Of a stretch of DNA of 40,735 bases, positions 26,255 to 34,145 are shown piece after piece. Position 1 is the stretch's first letter, and every line of letters starts with the position of its first letter. The position numbers and the translations under genes are program-made. The notes beneath the pieces were generated by a model. That model searched no databases, had not been told where the DNA came from, and saw only the letters and a list, made by a program, of their open reading frames with translations. The stretch is from Rhodothermus sp. (GTDB lineage: Bacteria; Bacteroidota; Rhodothermia; Rhodothermales; Rhodothermaceae). The stretch is from the NCBI GenBank assembly GCA_015487635.1, contig WFPM01000016.1, positions 1 through 40,735 on the forward strand, in the 5' to 3' direction.

Positions 26255-27337
26255 ATGATTCCAAGAGAGCCGCTGGAGGAGATCAAACGCCGCTACGAGG
26301 AGGTCACGCAGGCGCTGTCGGATCCGGAGGTGGCGGCCGATCCGAAACGGCTGGCCGATCTGGGGCGTGAGCATGCCAGCCTGCGGGCCGTCGTCGAGGC
26401 CATCGAAGCCTACGAGCGCCTGCTGGCCGAGCAGGAGAGCCTGCGCGAGCTAATCCGCACCGAGTCGGACCCGGAGCTGGTCCGTATGGCCCGGCATGAG
26501 CTGGAGGAGCTGGAGAAGCAGTTGCCGGCCGTTGAGGAAGACCTGCGGCTACGCCTGATCCCGCAGGACGAAATGGACCGGCGCAACGCCATCGTGGAGA
26601 TCCGAGCCGGCACGGGCGGTGATGAGGCGGCATTGTTCGCCGGCGATCTGTTCCGCATGTACAGCCGCTTTGGCGAACGCAAGGGCTGGAAGCTGGAAGT
26701 GCTCGACGCCTCGCCGGGCACGGTGGGCGGCTTCAAGGAGATCATCTTCAGCCTGAAGGGACCGGACGTCTACGGCACGATGAAATACGAAAGCGGCGTG
26801 CATCGCGTGCAGCGCGTGCCCGCCACCGAATCGCAGGGTCGCATCCACACTTCGGCTGCCAGCGTGGTGGTGCTGCCCGAAGCCGAAGAAGTGGACGTAG
26901 AAATCCGGCCCGAAGACCTGCGCATTGACGTGTTCCGGGCCAGCGGTCCCGGCGGCCAGCACGTCAACCGCACCGAGTCGGCCGTTCGCATCACGCATAT
27001 CCCGACCGGGATCGTCGTCTCCTGCCAGGACGAAAAAAGCCAGCACCAGAACAAGGAAAAAGCGCTGCGCATCCTGCGCGCGCGCCTGTACGAGCTGGAG
27101 CAGGAACGCCGGCGGGCCGAGCGCGACGCCGTACGACGGGCTTCCATCAAAACCGGCGACCGCTCGGCCAAAATCCGCACCTACAACTTTCCACAGGATC
27201 GCGTGACCGACCACCGACTCGAAGGCGATCTGAAAAACTGGCCGCTACACCGCATCATCGAAGGCGAACTGGACGACCTGATCAACGCACTGCGCACGGC
27301 CGAACACGCCGAACGCCTGGCCCAGCTCAAGGCCTAA
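26255..27337 (+). CDS. prfA: Peptide chain release factor 1
   Basis: At 360 residues it has the same length as E. coli RF1. The anticodon-like PxT motif appears as PAT in RVPATESQGRIHTSAASVVVLPE, which marks RF1 (UAA/UAG) rather than RF2. The GGQ peptidyl-hydrolase motif lies in FRASGPGGQHVNRTESAVR, followed by CQDEKSQHQNKEKALRIL and IRTYNFPQDRVTDHR. The N-terminal half is a helical domain with LEEIKRRYEEVTQALSDPEV. The gene lies 58 bases after glmS and is followed by the rpsF leader. No prmC gene is next to it. Confidence 0.96.
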   Translation: MIPREPLEEIKRRYEEVTQALSDPEVAADPKRLADLGREHASLRAVVEAIEAYERLLAEQESLRELIRTESDPELVRMARHELEELEKQLPAVEEDLRLRLIPQDEMDRRNAIVEIRAGTGGDEAALFAGDLFRMYSRFGERKGWKLEVLDASPGTVGGFKEIIFSLKGPDVYGTMKYESGVHRVQRVPATESQGRIHTSAASVVVLPEAEEVDVEIRPEDLRIDVFRASGPGGQHVNRTESAVRITHIPTGIVVSCQDEKSQHQNKEKALRILRARLYELEQERRRAERDAVRRASIKTGDRSAKIRTYNFPQDRVTDHRLEGDLKNWPLHRIIEGELDDLINALRTAEHAERLAQLKA

Positions 27338-27403
27338 TTTTCCGCAAAGAAGAACCGCGCCTTTGCCTCCGGCGTTGAAGCGCCGTACCTTGCGTACCTC
27401 CCT

Positions 27404-27425
27404 GCTCCCGCCCGTCGGCGGGGGC
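27404..27425 (+). promoter_or_regulatory. Hairpin in the rpsF leader, candidate S6:S18 autoregulatory site
   Basis: GCTCCCGCC (27404-27412) pairs with GGCGGGGGC (27417-27425) around a CGTC loop, about 40 bases before the rpsF start. A smaller CGGCG/CGCCG hairpin lies at 27370-27385. Many bacteria have an rpsF leader structure with an exposed CCG bound by the S6:S18 complex; ACCG occurs twice just downstream (27430-27440). I have not shown that the full motif is present. Confidence 0.35.
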
Positions 27426-27464
27426 ATGAACCGAAACCGGTAATCATTCCACAGGGACGGGATC

Positions 27465-27899
27465 ATGTCGGAAGTGAAAAACTTCTACGAGCTGACCTAC
27501 ATCATCAACGCGGCGCTCAGCGACGACCAGATCAAGGAGGTCATCCGCCGCGTCAACCAGTACATCGAAGAGCACGGCGGCGAGATTGTTGAAGTCGACG
27601 AGTGGGGCACGCGGCGCCTGGCCTATCCGATCCAGAAGCGGCGGAACGGCTACTACGTGAACATGTACTTCCGAGCGCCGGGTTCGCTGATCGCCGCGTT
27701 GGAGCGTTTCCTGGAGATCGACGAGCAGGTGCTCCGTTACCTGACGCTGCGCATGGACGCGAAGATGCTGCGCCACTACGAGCGGCGTAAGCAGCAGGCC
27801 GCCGAGGCGGCGCAGCCGCGTCCGAAGGATGTAGAAGTGGAAGAAGAGGAGGAAATCGAAGTGGAGGAAGAGGAAGAAGAAGAGGAGGAAGCGGAATAA
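27465..27899 (+). CDS. rpsF: 30S ribosomal protein bS6 with acidic tail
   Basis: The 144-residue product has the bS6 fold: FYELTYIINAALSDDQIKEVIRRVNQYI, then VEVDEWGTRRLAYPIQKRRNGYYVNMYFRAPG and LEIDEQVLRYLTLRMD. The last 25 or so residues are nearly all Glu/Asp with a few Val/Ile (VEEEEEIEVEEEEEEEEEAE). They are encoded by a purine-rich tract at about 27832-27896. E. coli S6 also receives post-translational glutamates, so an acidic tail is not foreign to the protein, though this one is genomically encoded. bS6 pairs with bS18 on the platform of the small subunit, and rpsR follows 36 bases later. Confidence 0.96.
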   Translation: MSEVKNFYELTYIINAALSDDQIKEVIRRVNQYIEEHGGEIVEVDEWGTRRLAYPIQKRRNGYYVNMYFRAPGSLIAALERFLEIDEQVLRYLTLRMDAKMLRHYERRKQQAAEAAQPRPKDVEVEEEEEIEVEEEEEEEEEAE

Positions 27900-27935
27900 T
27901 CGTCGATCTTCACCAAACCGAAGCGAAATCGAGCC

Positions 27936-28133
27936 ATGGCACGCAAGCGCGATCTGGAATACGTCGACTACAAGGACGTCGAGTTTTTGAAGCAGTTTAT
28001 CAACGAGCAGGGTAAAATCCTGCCGCGCCGGATCACCGGTGTGTCGGCCAAAACGCAGCGGCAGATCGCCCGGGCCATCAAGCGGGCACGCCACCTGGCG
28101 TTGCTGCCGTTCGTGGCCGACGCCGTCAAGTAA
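27936..28133 (+). CDS. rpsR: 30S ribosomal protein bS18
   Basis: The 65-residue product has the whole bS18 core: [55 protein letters not shown] (shown in the track). The N-terminal extension seen in some species is very short here. It binds 16S rRNA together with bS6 and lies between rpsF and rplI, the usual order. The conserved cysteine-rich zinc motif of some S18 copies is absent, so this is the zinc-free form. No Shine-Dalgarno sequence precedes the ATG (AAATCGAGCC). Confidence 0.95.
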   Translation: MARKRDLEYVDYKDVEFLKQFINEQGKILPRRITGVSAKTQRQIARAIKRARHLALLPFVADAVK

Positions 28134-28183
28134 GCCGCTGCTGCGGCCGAGCTGGACGCATGACCCATAACTGCGATTTTGCC

Positions 28184-28639
28184 ATGAAAGTACTTCTGTT
28201 ACAGGACGTAGAAAAGCTAGGCCTGGAGGGAGAGGTGGTGACCGTCAAAGACGGCTACGGACGAAACTACCTGATCCCGAAGGGCCTGGCCATCGAGGCG
28301 ACGCCGAGCGTGCTCAAAGATCTGGAAGAACGCCGTCGCCAGCAGGCGCGTAAGCTGGCCCGCCAGCGTGAGGAGGCCGAGCGCATGGCCGAAGAGCTGG
28401 CAAAGACCGAGGTCGTCATCCGCGCCAAAGTCGGCGAGGAGAACCGTATCTTCGGTACGGTCACCTCGAGCCAGGTGGCCGATTACTTGGCCCAGCGGGG
28501 CTTCAAGATCGATCGGCGTCGCATCGAAATGCCCGAAGACATCCGCATGCTGGGCGTCTACACGGCCCGCGTGAAGCTCCATCCCGAAGTGGTGGCGCAG
28601 ATCAAGATTCGCGTCGAGCCGGAGACGGCCGAAAGCTGA
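28184..28639 (+). CDS. rplI: 50S ribosomal protein bL9
   Basis: I start at the ATG at 28184 (151 residues), where the family begins (MKVLLLQDVEKLGLEGEVVTVK). The track start at 28160 adds eight residues not found in the family. The N-terminal RNA-binding domain continues with DGYGRNYLIPKGLAIEAT. It is joined by the long connecting helix (DLEERRRQQARKLARQREEAERM) to the C-terminal domain (GEENRIFGTVTSSQVADYL, RRRIEMPEDIRMLGVY). It is the last gene of the rpsF-rpsR-rplI operon and is followed by a clear terminator. Confidence 0.95.
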   Translation: MKVLLLQDVEKLGLEGEVVTVKDGYGRNYLIPKGLAIEATPSVLKDLEERRRQQARKLARQREEAERMAEELAKTEVVIRAKVGEENRIFGTVTSSQVADYLAQRGFKIDRRRIEMPEDIRMLGVYTARVKLHPEVVAQIKIRVEPETAES

Positions 28640-28671
28640 CGCTCCCGCAACCACCGGCAACAATTGTCCGA

Positions 28672-28702
28672 GGCGTTCGTTTCCCCGACGAACGCCTTTT
28701 TT
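28672..28702 (+). terminator. Intrinsic terminator after rplI
   Basis: GGCGTTCGT (28672-28680) and ACGAACGCC (28688-28696) form a perfect 9-base stem with a 7-base loop, directly followed by six T. The strong stem with an immediate T-run is the clearest plus-strand terminator in the window. It separates the ribosomal protein operon from dsbD. Confidence 0.9.
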
Positions 28703-28726
28703 GTTGGCTGTCTGTCGTGATAGGCT

Positions 28727-30742
28727 ATGCAAGACAGAAAGCTGCAACATACAGGACTGCTGGTGCTGCTTGCCCTGCTGGTGCTGCCGGCGCGGGCACA
28801 ACGGGCAACTGAGATCGTGCAGTGGCGTGCCCGCCCGCAACCCGAACGAGTAGCCCCGGGTGATTCGCTCTGGCTCCGGCTGGAGGCGACGATCGCCGAA
28901 GGGTGGAAAGTCTATGCGCTCGACTCGCCACCACCCACAAGGGGCGTGCGAGTACGCCTCGATGCGCTATCGGCCGACATCCGGCAGGTCGGTCCGCCCC
29001 ATCAGCAGACGCCGCTGGAAGGCTATGATCCCTTTTTCCAGAAAGTCGTCCGCTATTTTTTGAATCAGGCTGCACTGGCGGTACCGCTGGTGGTAGCGCC
29101 GGATGCCGCGCCTGGTGTGCGCACGTTGACTGCTCGGGTGGAGTTTACGACCTGTAACGACCGGGTTTGCCTGCCACCTACCGAAGTGCCGGTCGAAGCG
29201 ACCGTTCGTATCGATCCTCAGGCCCCTGCGGCGGCATCTCCGCCCCGCTTTGAACCGGTAGTGCCTCCCATCGAACCAGAGTCGCCTGCATCTTCTGAGG
29301 CGGCTCCGGTGCTCACGGACGCGGCCGCCCAGGATCTGGCCCGGGCGCGTTCGGGGGGACTCTGGGGCTTTCTGCTGCTGGCCGTGGGTGCTGGACTGGC
29401 CGCTCTGCTCACGCCCTGTGTCTTTCCCATGATTCCGCTGACGGTCTCTTTTTTCACGCGGCAGAGTGGTAGCCGTGCCCAGGCCGTCCGGATGGCGCTC
29501 GTCTACGGCCTGGCCATCGTGGTGACCTTCACGGGGCTGGGCGTGCTGACAGCCCTGCTTGTGGGCGCTTCTGGTGCGCAGACCATTGCGGCCAATCCCT
29601 GGGTCAACCTGTTCATCGGGCTGATTTTCATTCTGTTTGCGCTCTCGCTGCTCGGACTGTACGAACTGCGCTTGCCCTCCGGCCTCGTCAACTACTTTGA
29701 TCGCCAGAGCCAGACGCACGGCGGCTACCTGGGCGTGCTCTTTATGGGGCTGACGCTTACGCTCGTCTCGTTCTCCTGCACGGCCCCCTTCGTGGGCGGG
29801 CTGCTGGCCGCCACGGCGCTGGGCGAGTGGGGCTATCCCGTGCTGGGCATGGTGGCCTTCAGCCTGACGTTCGCGACGCCGTTCGTGCTATTTGCGCTGT
29901 TTCCACGAGCGCTTGAAGCGCTGCCCCGCTCGGGTGCCTGGATGCAGACGATCAAGGTGGTGTTGGGCTTCGTGGAACTGGCCGCCGCGCTGAAGTTTCT
30001 CTCGAACGCCGATCTGGTATGGGGCTGGGGGCTGCTCTCCCGACCGCTGGTGATCGCGCTGGTGTCGGTGCTGTTTTTCCTGACCGGATTGTACCTGATC
30101 GGTAAGCTCCGGCTCTCCCACGAACCGCCGCTCGAGACGGTGGGTGTCGGACGTCTGCTGGTAGCCGTGCTGTTCTTCGGCCTGTCGCTCTACATGCTGC
30201 CCGGACTGCTGGGGGCGCCGCTGGGCAACCTGGACGCCTACCTGCCGCCGCGTCGGGCCACCGACGTGGGGCTGGTGGCGCTGCTGCAGGGAAGCGGAAG
30301 CGGCGAAAATGCAGCAGAGATGAACTGGTATGAGGACCCGGACGCCGCCTTCGCCGAGGCGCAGGCGACGAACCGGCCCGTGTTCATCGACTTTACGGGG
30401 TACACCTGCACGAACTGTCGCCAGATGGAGGCCACCGTCTTCCCGCATCCGGAGGTCGCCAAGCGGTTGCAAAATGACTTTGTGCGGCTCCGGCTCTATA
30501 CCGACGATGCCTCGGTGGGGCCTGAATGGCAGCGCTATCAACTGCAGCTAACCGGCACGGTAGCCCTGCCGACTTACGCGATTGTCGCGCCGGAAGGCAA
30601 ACCGCTGCTGGCCCGGCACACAGGACTGGCTTCGGTAGAAGAATTTCTGGCCTTTCTGGAAGAGGGAAGCCGGTCCTTTCAGCAATGGCTGGCGCAGCAG
30701 CAACGCACACGCGTCGGCGAACCCGCTGCCGCCCGGTATTGA
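28727..30742 (+). CDS. dsbD: Thiol:disulfide interchange protein DsbD
   Basis: The 671-residue protein carries reducing power from cytoplasmic thioredoxin to the periplasm. All three modules are present: a signal peptide (LLVLLALLVLPARAQ), an N-terminal immunoglobulin-like domain with C143 and C148 (EFTTCNDRVCLPP), eight membrane helices with the two buried cysteines C231 (LLTPCVFPMIPLTVSFF) and C351 (LVSFSCTAPFVGGLLA), and a C-terminal thioredoxin-like domain with C561-x2-C564 (YTCTNCRQMEATVF). All six expected cysteines are therefore there. In aerobes the protein also supports cytochrome c maturation. It starts 24 bases after the terminator T-run and is followed 9 bases later by the MFS gene. 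Confidence 0.93.
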   Translation: MQDRKLQHTGLLVLLALLVLPARAQRATEIVQWRARPQPERVAPGDSLWLRLEATIAEGWKVYALDSPPPTRGVRVRLDALSADIRQVGPPHQQTPLEGYDPFFQKVVRYFLNQAALAVPLVVAPDAAPGVRTLTARVEFTTCNDRVCLPPTEVPVEATVRIDPQAPAAASPPRFEPVVPPIEPESPASSEAAPVLTDAAAQDLARARSGGLWGFLLLAVGAGLAALLTPCVFPMIPLTVSFFTRQSGSRAQAVRMALVYGLAIVVTFTGLGVLTALLVGASGAQTIAANPWVNLFIGLIFILFALSLLGLYELRLPSGLVNYFDRQSQTHGGYLGVLFMGLTLTLVSFSCTAPFVGGLLAATALGEWGYPVLGMVAFSLTFATPFVLFALFPRALEALPRSGAWMQTIKVVLGFVELAAALKFLSNADLVWGWGLLSRPLVIALVSVLFFLTGLYLIGKLRLSHEPPLETVGVGRLLVAVLFFGLSLYMLPGLLGAPLGNLDAYLPPRRATDVGLVALLQGSGSGENAAEMNWYEDPDAAFAEAQATNRPVFIDFTGYTCTNCRQMEATVFPHPEVAKRLQNDFVRLRLYTDDASVGPEWQRYQLQLTGTVALPTYAIVAPEGKPLLARHTGLASVEEFLAFLEEGSRSFQQWLAQQQRTRVGEPAAARY

Positions 30743-30751
30743 CAGCGCATC

Positions 30752-31933
30752 ATGACACGTCCTGCTACGACGCCAGCCACGCGACGGGCGCTCTGGCTGA
30801 TCGTGCTGTTCGGGCTGGTCAGCCTGCTGGCCGATCTCACCTATGAGAGTGCCCGGAGCCTGATCGGTCCCTATCTGGGCTGGCTGGGGGCTTCGGCCGC
30901 GGCAGTGGGCGTGGTGGCCGGTGCCGGAGAACTGGCAGGCTACGGACTGCGGCTCGTCAGCGGCTACTTGAGCGATCGAACGCGTCGCTACTGGACGCTT
31001 ACGCTGCTGGGCTATGCGGTGAACCTACTGGCCGTGCCGGCCCTGGCGCTGGCCGGGCGCTGGGAAGTGGCGGCTGCGCTGATCATCGCCGAACGGGCCG
31101 GAAAAGCACTACGGGCACCCGCTCGCGACGTGCTGCTCTCGCACGCCACGGCACAGGTAGGGCATGGCCGGGGATTCGGGCTGCACGAAGCGCTGGATCA
31201 GATCGGTGCCGTGGCCGGTCCGCTTCTGATGGCCGGTGTGTTGTTGCAGGGGGGCGACTACCGGACGGCCTTCGCATTGCTGCTGGTGCCGGCGCTGCTC
31301 GCGCTGACATTGCTCGGCGTGGCCCGGCTACGCTACCCGCGACCGCAGGAGCTGGAAACAACCCGCGCGACGACACCGGCGGATCGCACATTTCCGCGCA
31401 CGTTCTGGATCTATCTGATCGGGGCCGGGCTGCTGGCCGCCGGATACGCGGACTTCCCGTTGATTTCCTATCACTTCCGGGAGGCTGGCGTATTGCCTGA
31501 AGCCTGGATTCCCCTGAGCTATGCGCTGGCGATGGGCGTCGATGCAGGAGCGGCCCTGTTGCTGGGACGCTGGTTCGACCGCTTCGGCCCGATCACGCTG
31601 GCCCTGGCCGTGGCGCTGACGTCCGCCTTTGCGCCGCTGACGTTTCTGGGCGGTCCGGCGGCTGCCTGGGCGGGCATGGCGCTCTGGGGCGTGGGTATGG
31701 GTGCGCAGGAGTCCATCCTGCGGGCCACGTTGGCCCGGATGATCGCGCCGGAACGGCGGGGCACCGCCTTCGGACTGTTTCACGCGGTCTTCGGCGTGTG
31801 CTGGTTTGCCGGCAGCGCGCTGCTCGGCGTGCTCTACGACGTATCGATTCCGGCGCTGGTCGTGGTGGCCGTAACGCTGCAGGTACTGGCCGCCCTGGTA
31901 CTGGGCTGGATGAGTCGTCAACCAAAGCGGTAA
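30752..31933 (+). CDS. Major facilitator superfamily transporter
   Basis: The 393-residue protein has about 12 membrane segments and an MFS loop 2-3 motif region (GLRLVSGYLSDRTRRYWTLTLLGY). ERAGKALRAPARDVLLS and GFGLHEALDQIGAVAGPLL follow, a pattern of the efflux-type MFS group that includes uncharacterised drug/metabolite transporters. The substrate is unknown. It starts 9 bases after dsbD and is probably in the same transcript. Its last 16 bases overlap the 3' end of the convergent permease gene. Confidence 0.85.
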   Translation: MTRPATTPATRRALWLIVLFGLVSLLADLTYESARSLIGPYLGWLGASAAAVGVVAGAGELAGYGLRLVSGYLSDRTRRYWTLTLLGYAVNLLAVPALALAGRWEVAAALIIAERAGKALRAPARDVLLSHATAQVGHGRGFGLHEALDQIGAVAGPLLMAGVLLQGGDYRTAFALLLVPALLALTLLGVARLRYPRPQELETTRATTPADRTFPRTFWIYLIGAGLLAAGYADFPLISYHFREAGVLPEAWIPLSYALAMGVDAGAALLLGRWFDRFGPITLALAVALTSAFAPLTFLGGPAAAWAGMALWGVGMGAQESILRATLARMIAPERRGTAFGLFHAVFGVCWFAGSALLGVLYDVSIPALVVVAVTLQVLAALVLGWMSRQPKR

Positions 31934-32940
31934 TGGCTGCGGCGCAGCAGCATCAGAAAGAACGGCACACCGCAGAGCGCCGTCACGACACCCACCGGAA
32001 GCTCGGTACCGGGCAGGAGCAGACGGGCAACCAGATCGGCCCAGATCAGAAAGGCGGCGCCCAGCAGGAAGCTCAGCGGCACTACCCGTCGGTGCGGCAC
32101 ACCCGTCAGGGCGCGGACCGCGTGCGGAATGATCAGTCCGACAAAGCCGATCGTCCCGGAAAACGCCACGAGCGTCCCGGTTACCAGGGCCGAAATCAGG
32201 ATCAACAGACGCTTGGCCAGTTCGACGGGAATGCCGAGCTGAGCGGCCGGCTCCTCACCCAGCAGCAGCAGGTCCATGGGCCGCGTGAGCGCCATCATGC
32301 CGAGCAGCCCCAGTAGCGTGATCAGAGCGGGCAGCGGCAGCAGCGACCAGCGGGCCCCGCTGAACGAACCCAGCAGCCAGAACAGTACGGCGCGGAGCTT
32401 GTCGGGGCTGGGCGAGGCGAACGTGACGAACGACGTGATCGAAGCCATGAGTGCCGAGATTGCCACGCCGCCCAGCAGCAACCGCGAGATCGAAAGCATA
32501 CCGTTCTGCCGCGCCACGAGGTAGACGAGGGTCAGCGCCAGCAGGGCGCCCAGAAAAGCCGCCAGCGGCATCGAGAGCGCGCGCGACAGCAGTGGCGGGA
32601 GAAAGCCCAGGTAGAACAGCGAAGCGCCGGCGCTGGCCCCGCTCGAAAGGCCGAGGATGTAGGGCTCGGCCAGCGGATTGCGCACCAGCGTCTGCATGGC
32701 CACGCCCACGATGGCCAGTCCACCACCGGTCAGCAGGGCCATCAGCACGCGGGGCAGGCGGAGTTGCCAGACGATTCGTTCGGCCACCGGATCGACCGCT
32801 GCGCCGGTTATCCGCCCGAGCAGCACGCGCACTACCACGTCCGGCGCCAGCGAGACGCTGCCGAGCGCAACCCCGGCCACCACCGAGGCGAGCAGCAGCC
32901 CGAGCAGCCAGCAGCTCAGCGTGAGCGGACGCATTCTCAT
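31918..32940 (-). CDS. FecCD/BtuC-type ABC transporter permease
   Basis: The 340-residue protein has about ten membrane helices and the family motif VGVAMQTLVRNPLAEPYILGLSSGASAGAS. It also has IVWQLRLPRVLMALLTGGGLAIVG, the cytoplasmic loop before the ATPase contact (LGEEPAAQLGIPVELAKR) and the C-terminal GTIGFVGLIIPHAVRALTGVPHRRVVPLS. The family imports cobalamin, haem or ferric siderophores. The start ATG at 32940 overlaps the stop of the binding-protein gene (ATGA), so the two are coupled. The ATP-binding subunit is not downstream; instead the gene runs into the convergent MFS gene. The ATPase must be encoded elsewhere or be shared. Confidence 0.92.
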   Translation of the reverse strand: MRMRPLTLSCWLLGLLLASVVAGVALGSVSLAPDVVVRVLLGRITGAAVDPVAERIVWQLRLPRVLMALLTGGGLAIVGVAMQTLVRNPLAEPYILGLSSGASAGASLFYLGFLPPLLSRALSMPLAAFLGALLALTLVYLVARQNGMLSISRLLLGGVAISALMASITSFVTFASPSPDKLRAVLFWLLGSFSGARWSLLPLPALITLLGLLGMMALTRPMDLLLLGEEPAAQLGIPVELAKRLLILISALVTGTLVAFSGTIGFVGLIIPHAVRALTGVPHRRVVPLSFLLGAAFLIWADLVARLLLPGTELPVGVVTALCGVPFFLMLLRRSHYRFG

Positions 32941-33848
32941 GGCGACAGCTTGCGGGCCAGCTCCGGGTGCAGGCAGTGCAGCAGCGCCTCCAGGCCGGCC
33001 ACCAGGCGCGGACCGGGCCGCAGGATCAGCGAGGGCTCGACGCCGCAGATGCGCCGGTTGCGAACGGCCGGCAACAGATCCCAGGACGGATGATACCGCA
33101 GCAGCCGGGCCGGATCGTAATCGGCACCGGCCGTTACGACGATCACCTCGGGCTGAAGCTGCAGTACCAGTTCGTCGCTCAGCACCGGAGCCGGATTGGA
33201 CAGCGAGTCCGTCAGGCTTTTGCCTCCGACTCGCGCCACCAGATCATGCACGTAGCTACCCTGACCGAACGCATAGAGCGTTTCGTCGCTGATCAGCACC
33301 AGCACGGTGGGGCAGTGGCGCAGCGTATCGGCGGCCGCCGCCAGCTTCGCCAGGCGCGCCCGCAGCGAATCGACGGTGCGACGGGCGACCGGCTCGGTGC
33401 CCAGCAGCTTCCCGGTGGTCAGAATCGCTTCCAACACGTCCTCAAGCGAATGGTACGAAAAGAAATACACGGGCAGGCCGAGCGCTTCGAAGGTGGCCGC
33501 ATCACGCGGATTGTTCACCTGATCGGTGGCCAGCACCAGGTCCGGTTGCAGCGCGACGATCGCCTCGAAGTTGACCGGTAGCGCACTGAAGCGCGGCAGC
33601 GTATCGACGGCCGGCGGATAATCGTCGGCCGTGGTGACCCCCACCAGTTTATGACCGGCCCCGGCGGCAAAGACGATTTCTGTCAGGCTGGGCGCCAGCG
33701 TCACAACGCGCTCCGGCACGTGCGGCAGCGTGACCATGCGGCCCAGATCGTCGGTAACCGTCAGTGCACCGTCAGGGGGACCGGACGCCTGCCGGCAGGC
33801 GCCGAGCACCAGCAACAACAGCAGTAAAAGCAACTGGACAGGCTTCAT
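32937..33848 (-). CDS. Metal-chelate/cobalamin ABC transporter substrate-binding lipoprotein (BtuF-like)
   Basis: The 303-residue product has a lipoprotein signal (VQLLLLLLLLVLGACRQ, lipobox LGAC) and the two-lobed helical-backbone binding fold. Its parts are LTVTDDLGRMVTLPHVPERVVTLAPSLTEIVFAAGAG, ALQPDLVLATDQVNNPRDAATFEALGLPVYFF, LVARVGGKSLTD and LQPEVIVVTAGADYDPARLL. It most resembles BtuF, but the ligand (cobalamin or a ferric chelate) is not certain. No cobalamin riboswitch is visible in the leader. The gene is first in a two-gene unit with the permease and divergent from the sigma-54-type regulator. The ATG at 33848 sits close behind an AT-rich stretch. Confidence 0.9.
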   Translation of the reverse strand: MKPVQLLLLLLLLVLGACRQASGPPDGALTVTDDLGRMVTLPHVPERVVTLAPSLTEIVFAAGAGHKLVGVTTADDYPPAVDTLPRFSALPVNFEAIVALQPDLVLATDQVNNPRDAATFEALGLPVYFFSYHSLEDVLEAILTTGKLLGTEPVARRTVDSLRARLAKLAAAADTLRHCPTVLVLISDETLYAFGQGSYVHDLVARVGGKSLTDSLSNPAPVLSDELVLQLQPEVIVVTAGADYDPARLLRYHPSWDLLPAVRNRRICGVEPSLILRPGPRLVAGLEALLHCLHPELARKLSP

Positions 33849-34145
33849 CTTTTTTGAAGGCTGGCGTGCAAGTTGTCTAAAATAGAAACGGCTCGTGAAA
33901 ACAGCCCGAATTCCCGGAGAGTTTCGTTTTTACTTTGCATCGAAGAAGCACTCGCTGAATAGCCCTTCTTTTTTTACGAAACGAAGCAGTAACCGAAGAA
34001 AGGGCGCGAAGGCACGTCCGGAATACGGCTACAATTTTTCTGATCGGAATCACTTGAGTTCGAAACTACTCGGCCGATACTAAAGAGGAGTCTGGCAAAA
34101 GCAAGTAGAGGCGGACGGAGTTTACCAATCTACACCCCCCGCGCT
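33849..34145. promoter_or_regulatory. AT-rich divergent intergenic region
   Basis: This 297-base gap separates the divergent binding-protein and response-regulator genes and is notably richer in A/T than its surroundings, as expected for two promoters. I looked for a cobalamin riboswitch and for a minus-24/minus-12 sigma-54 site and found neither. A 62-codon GTG-start ORF inside (33895-34083) has no recognisable features and I do not call it. Confidence 0.5.

Noticed and set aside
33895-34083. 62-codon ORF in the divergent gap
   Set aside because: It has a GTG start, no ribosome site and no recognisable motif, and lies in AT-rich promoter DNA.
33849-34145. Cobalamin riboswitch or sigma-54 promoter
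   Set aside because: I looked for the conserved cobalamin box (GCCACTG on the minus strand) and for TGGCAC-N5-TTGC. TGGCAAAAGC near 34092 has wrong spacing. Neither is present.
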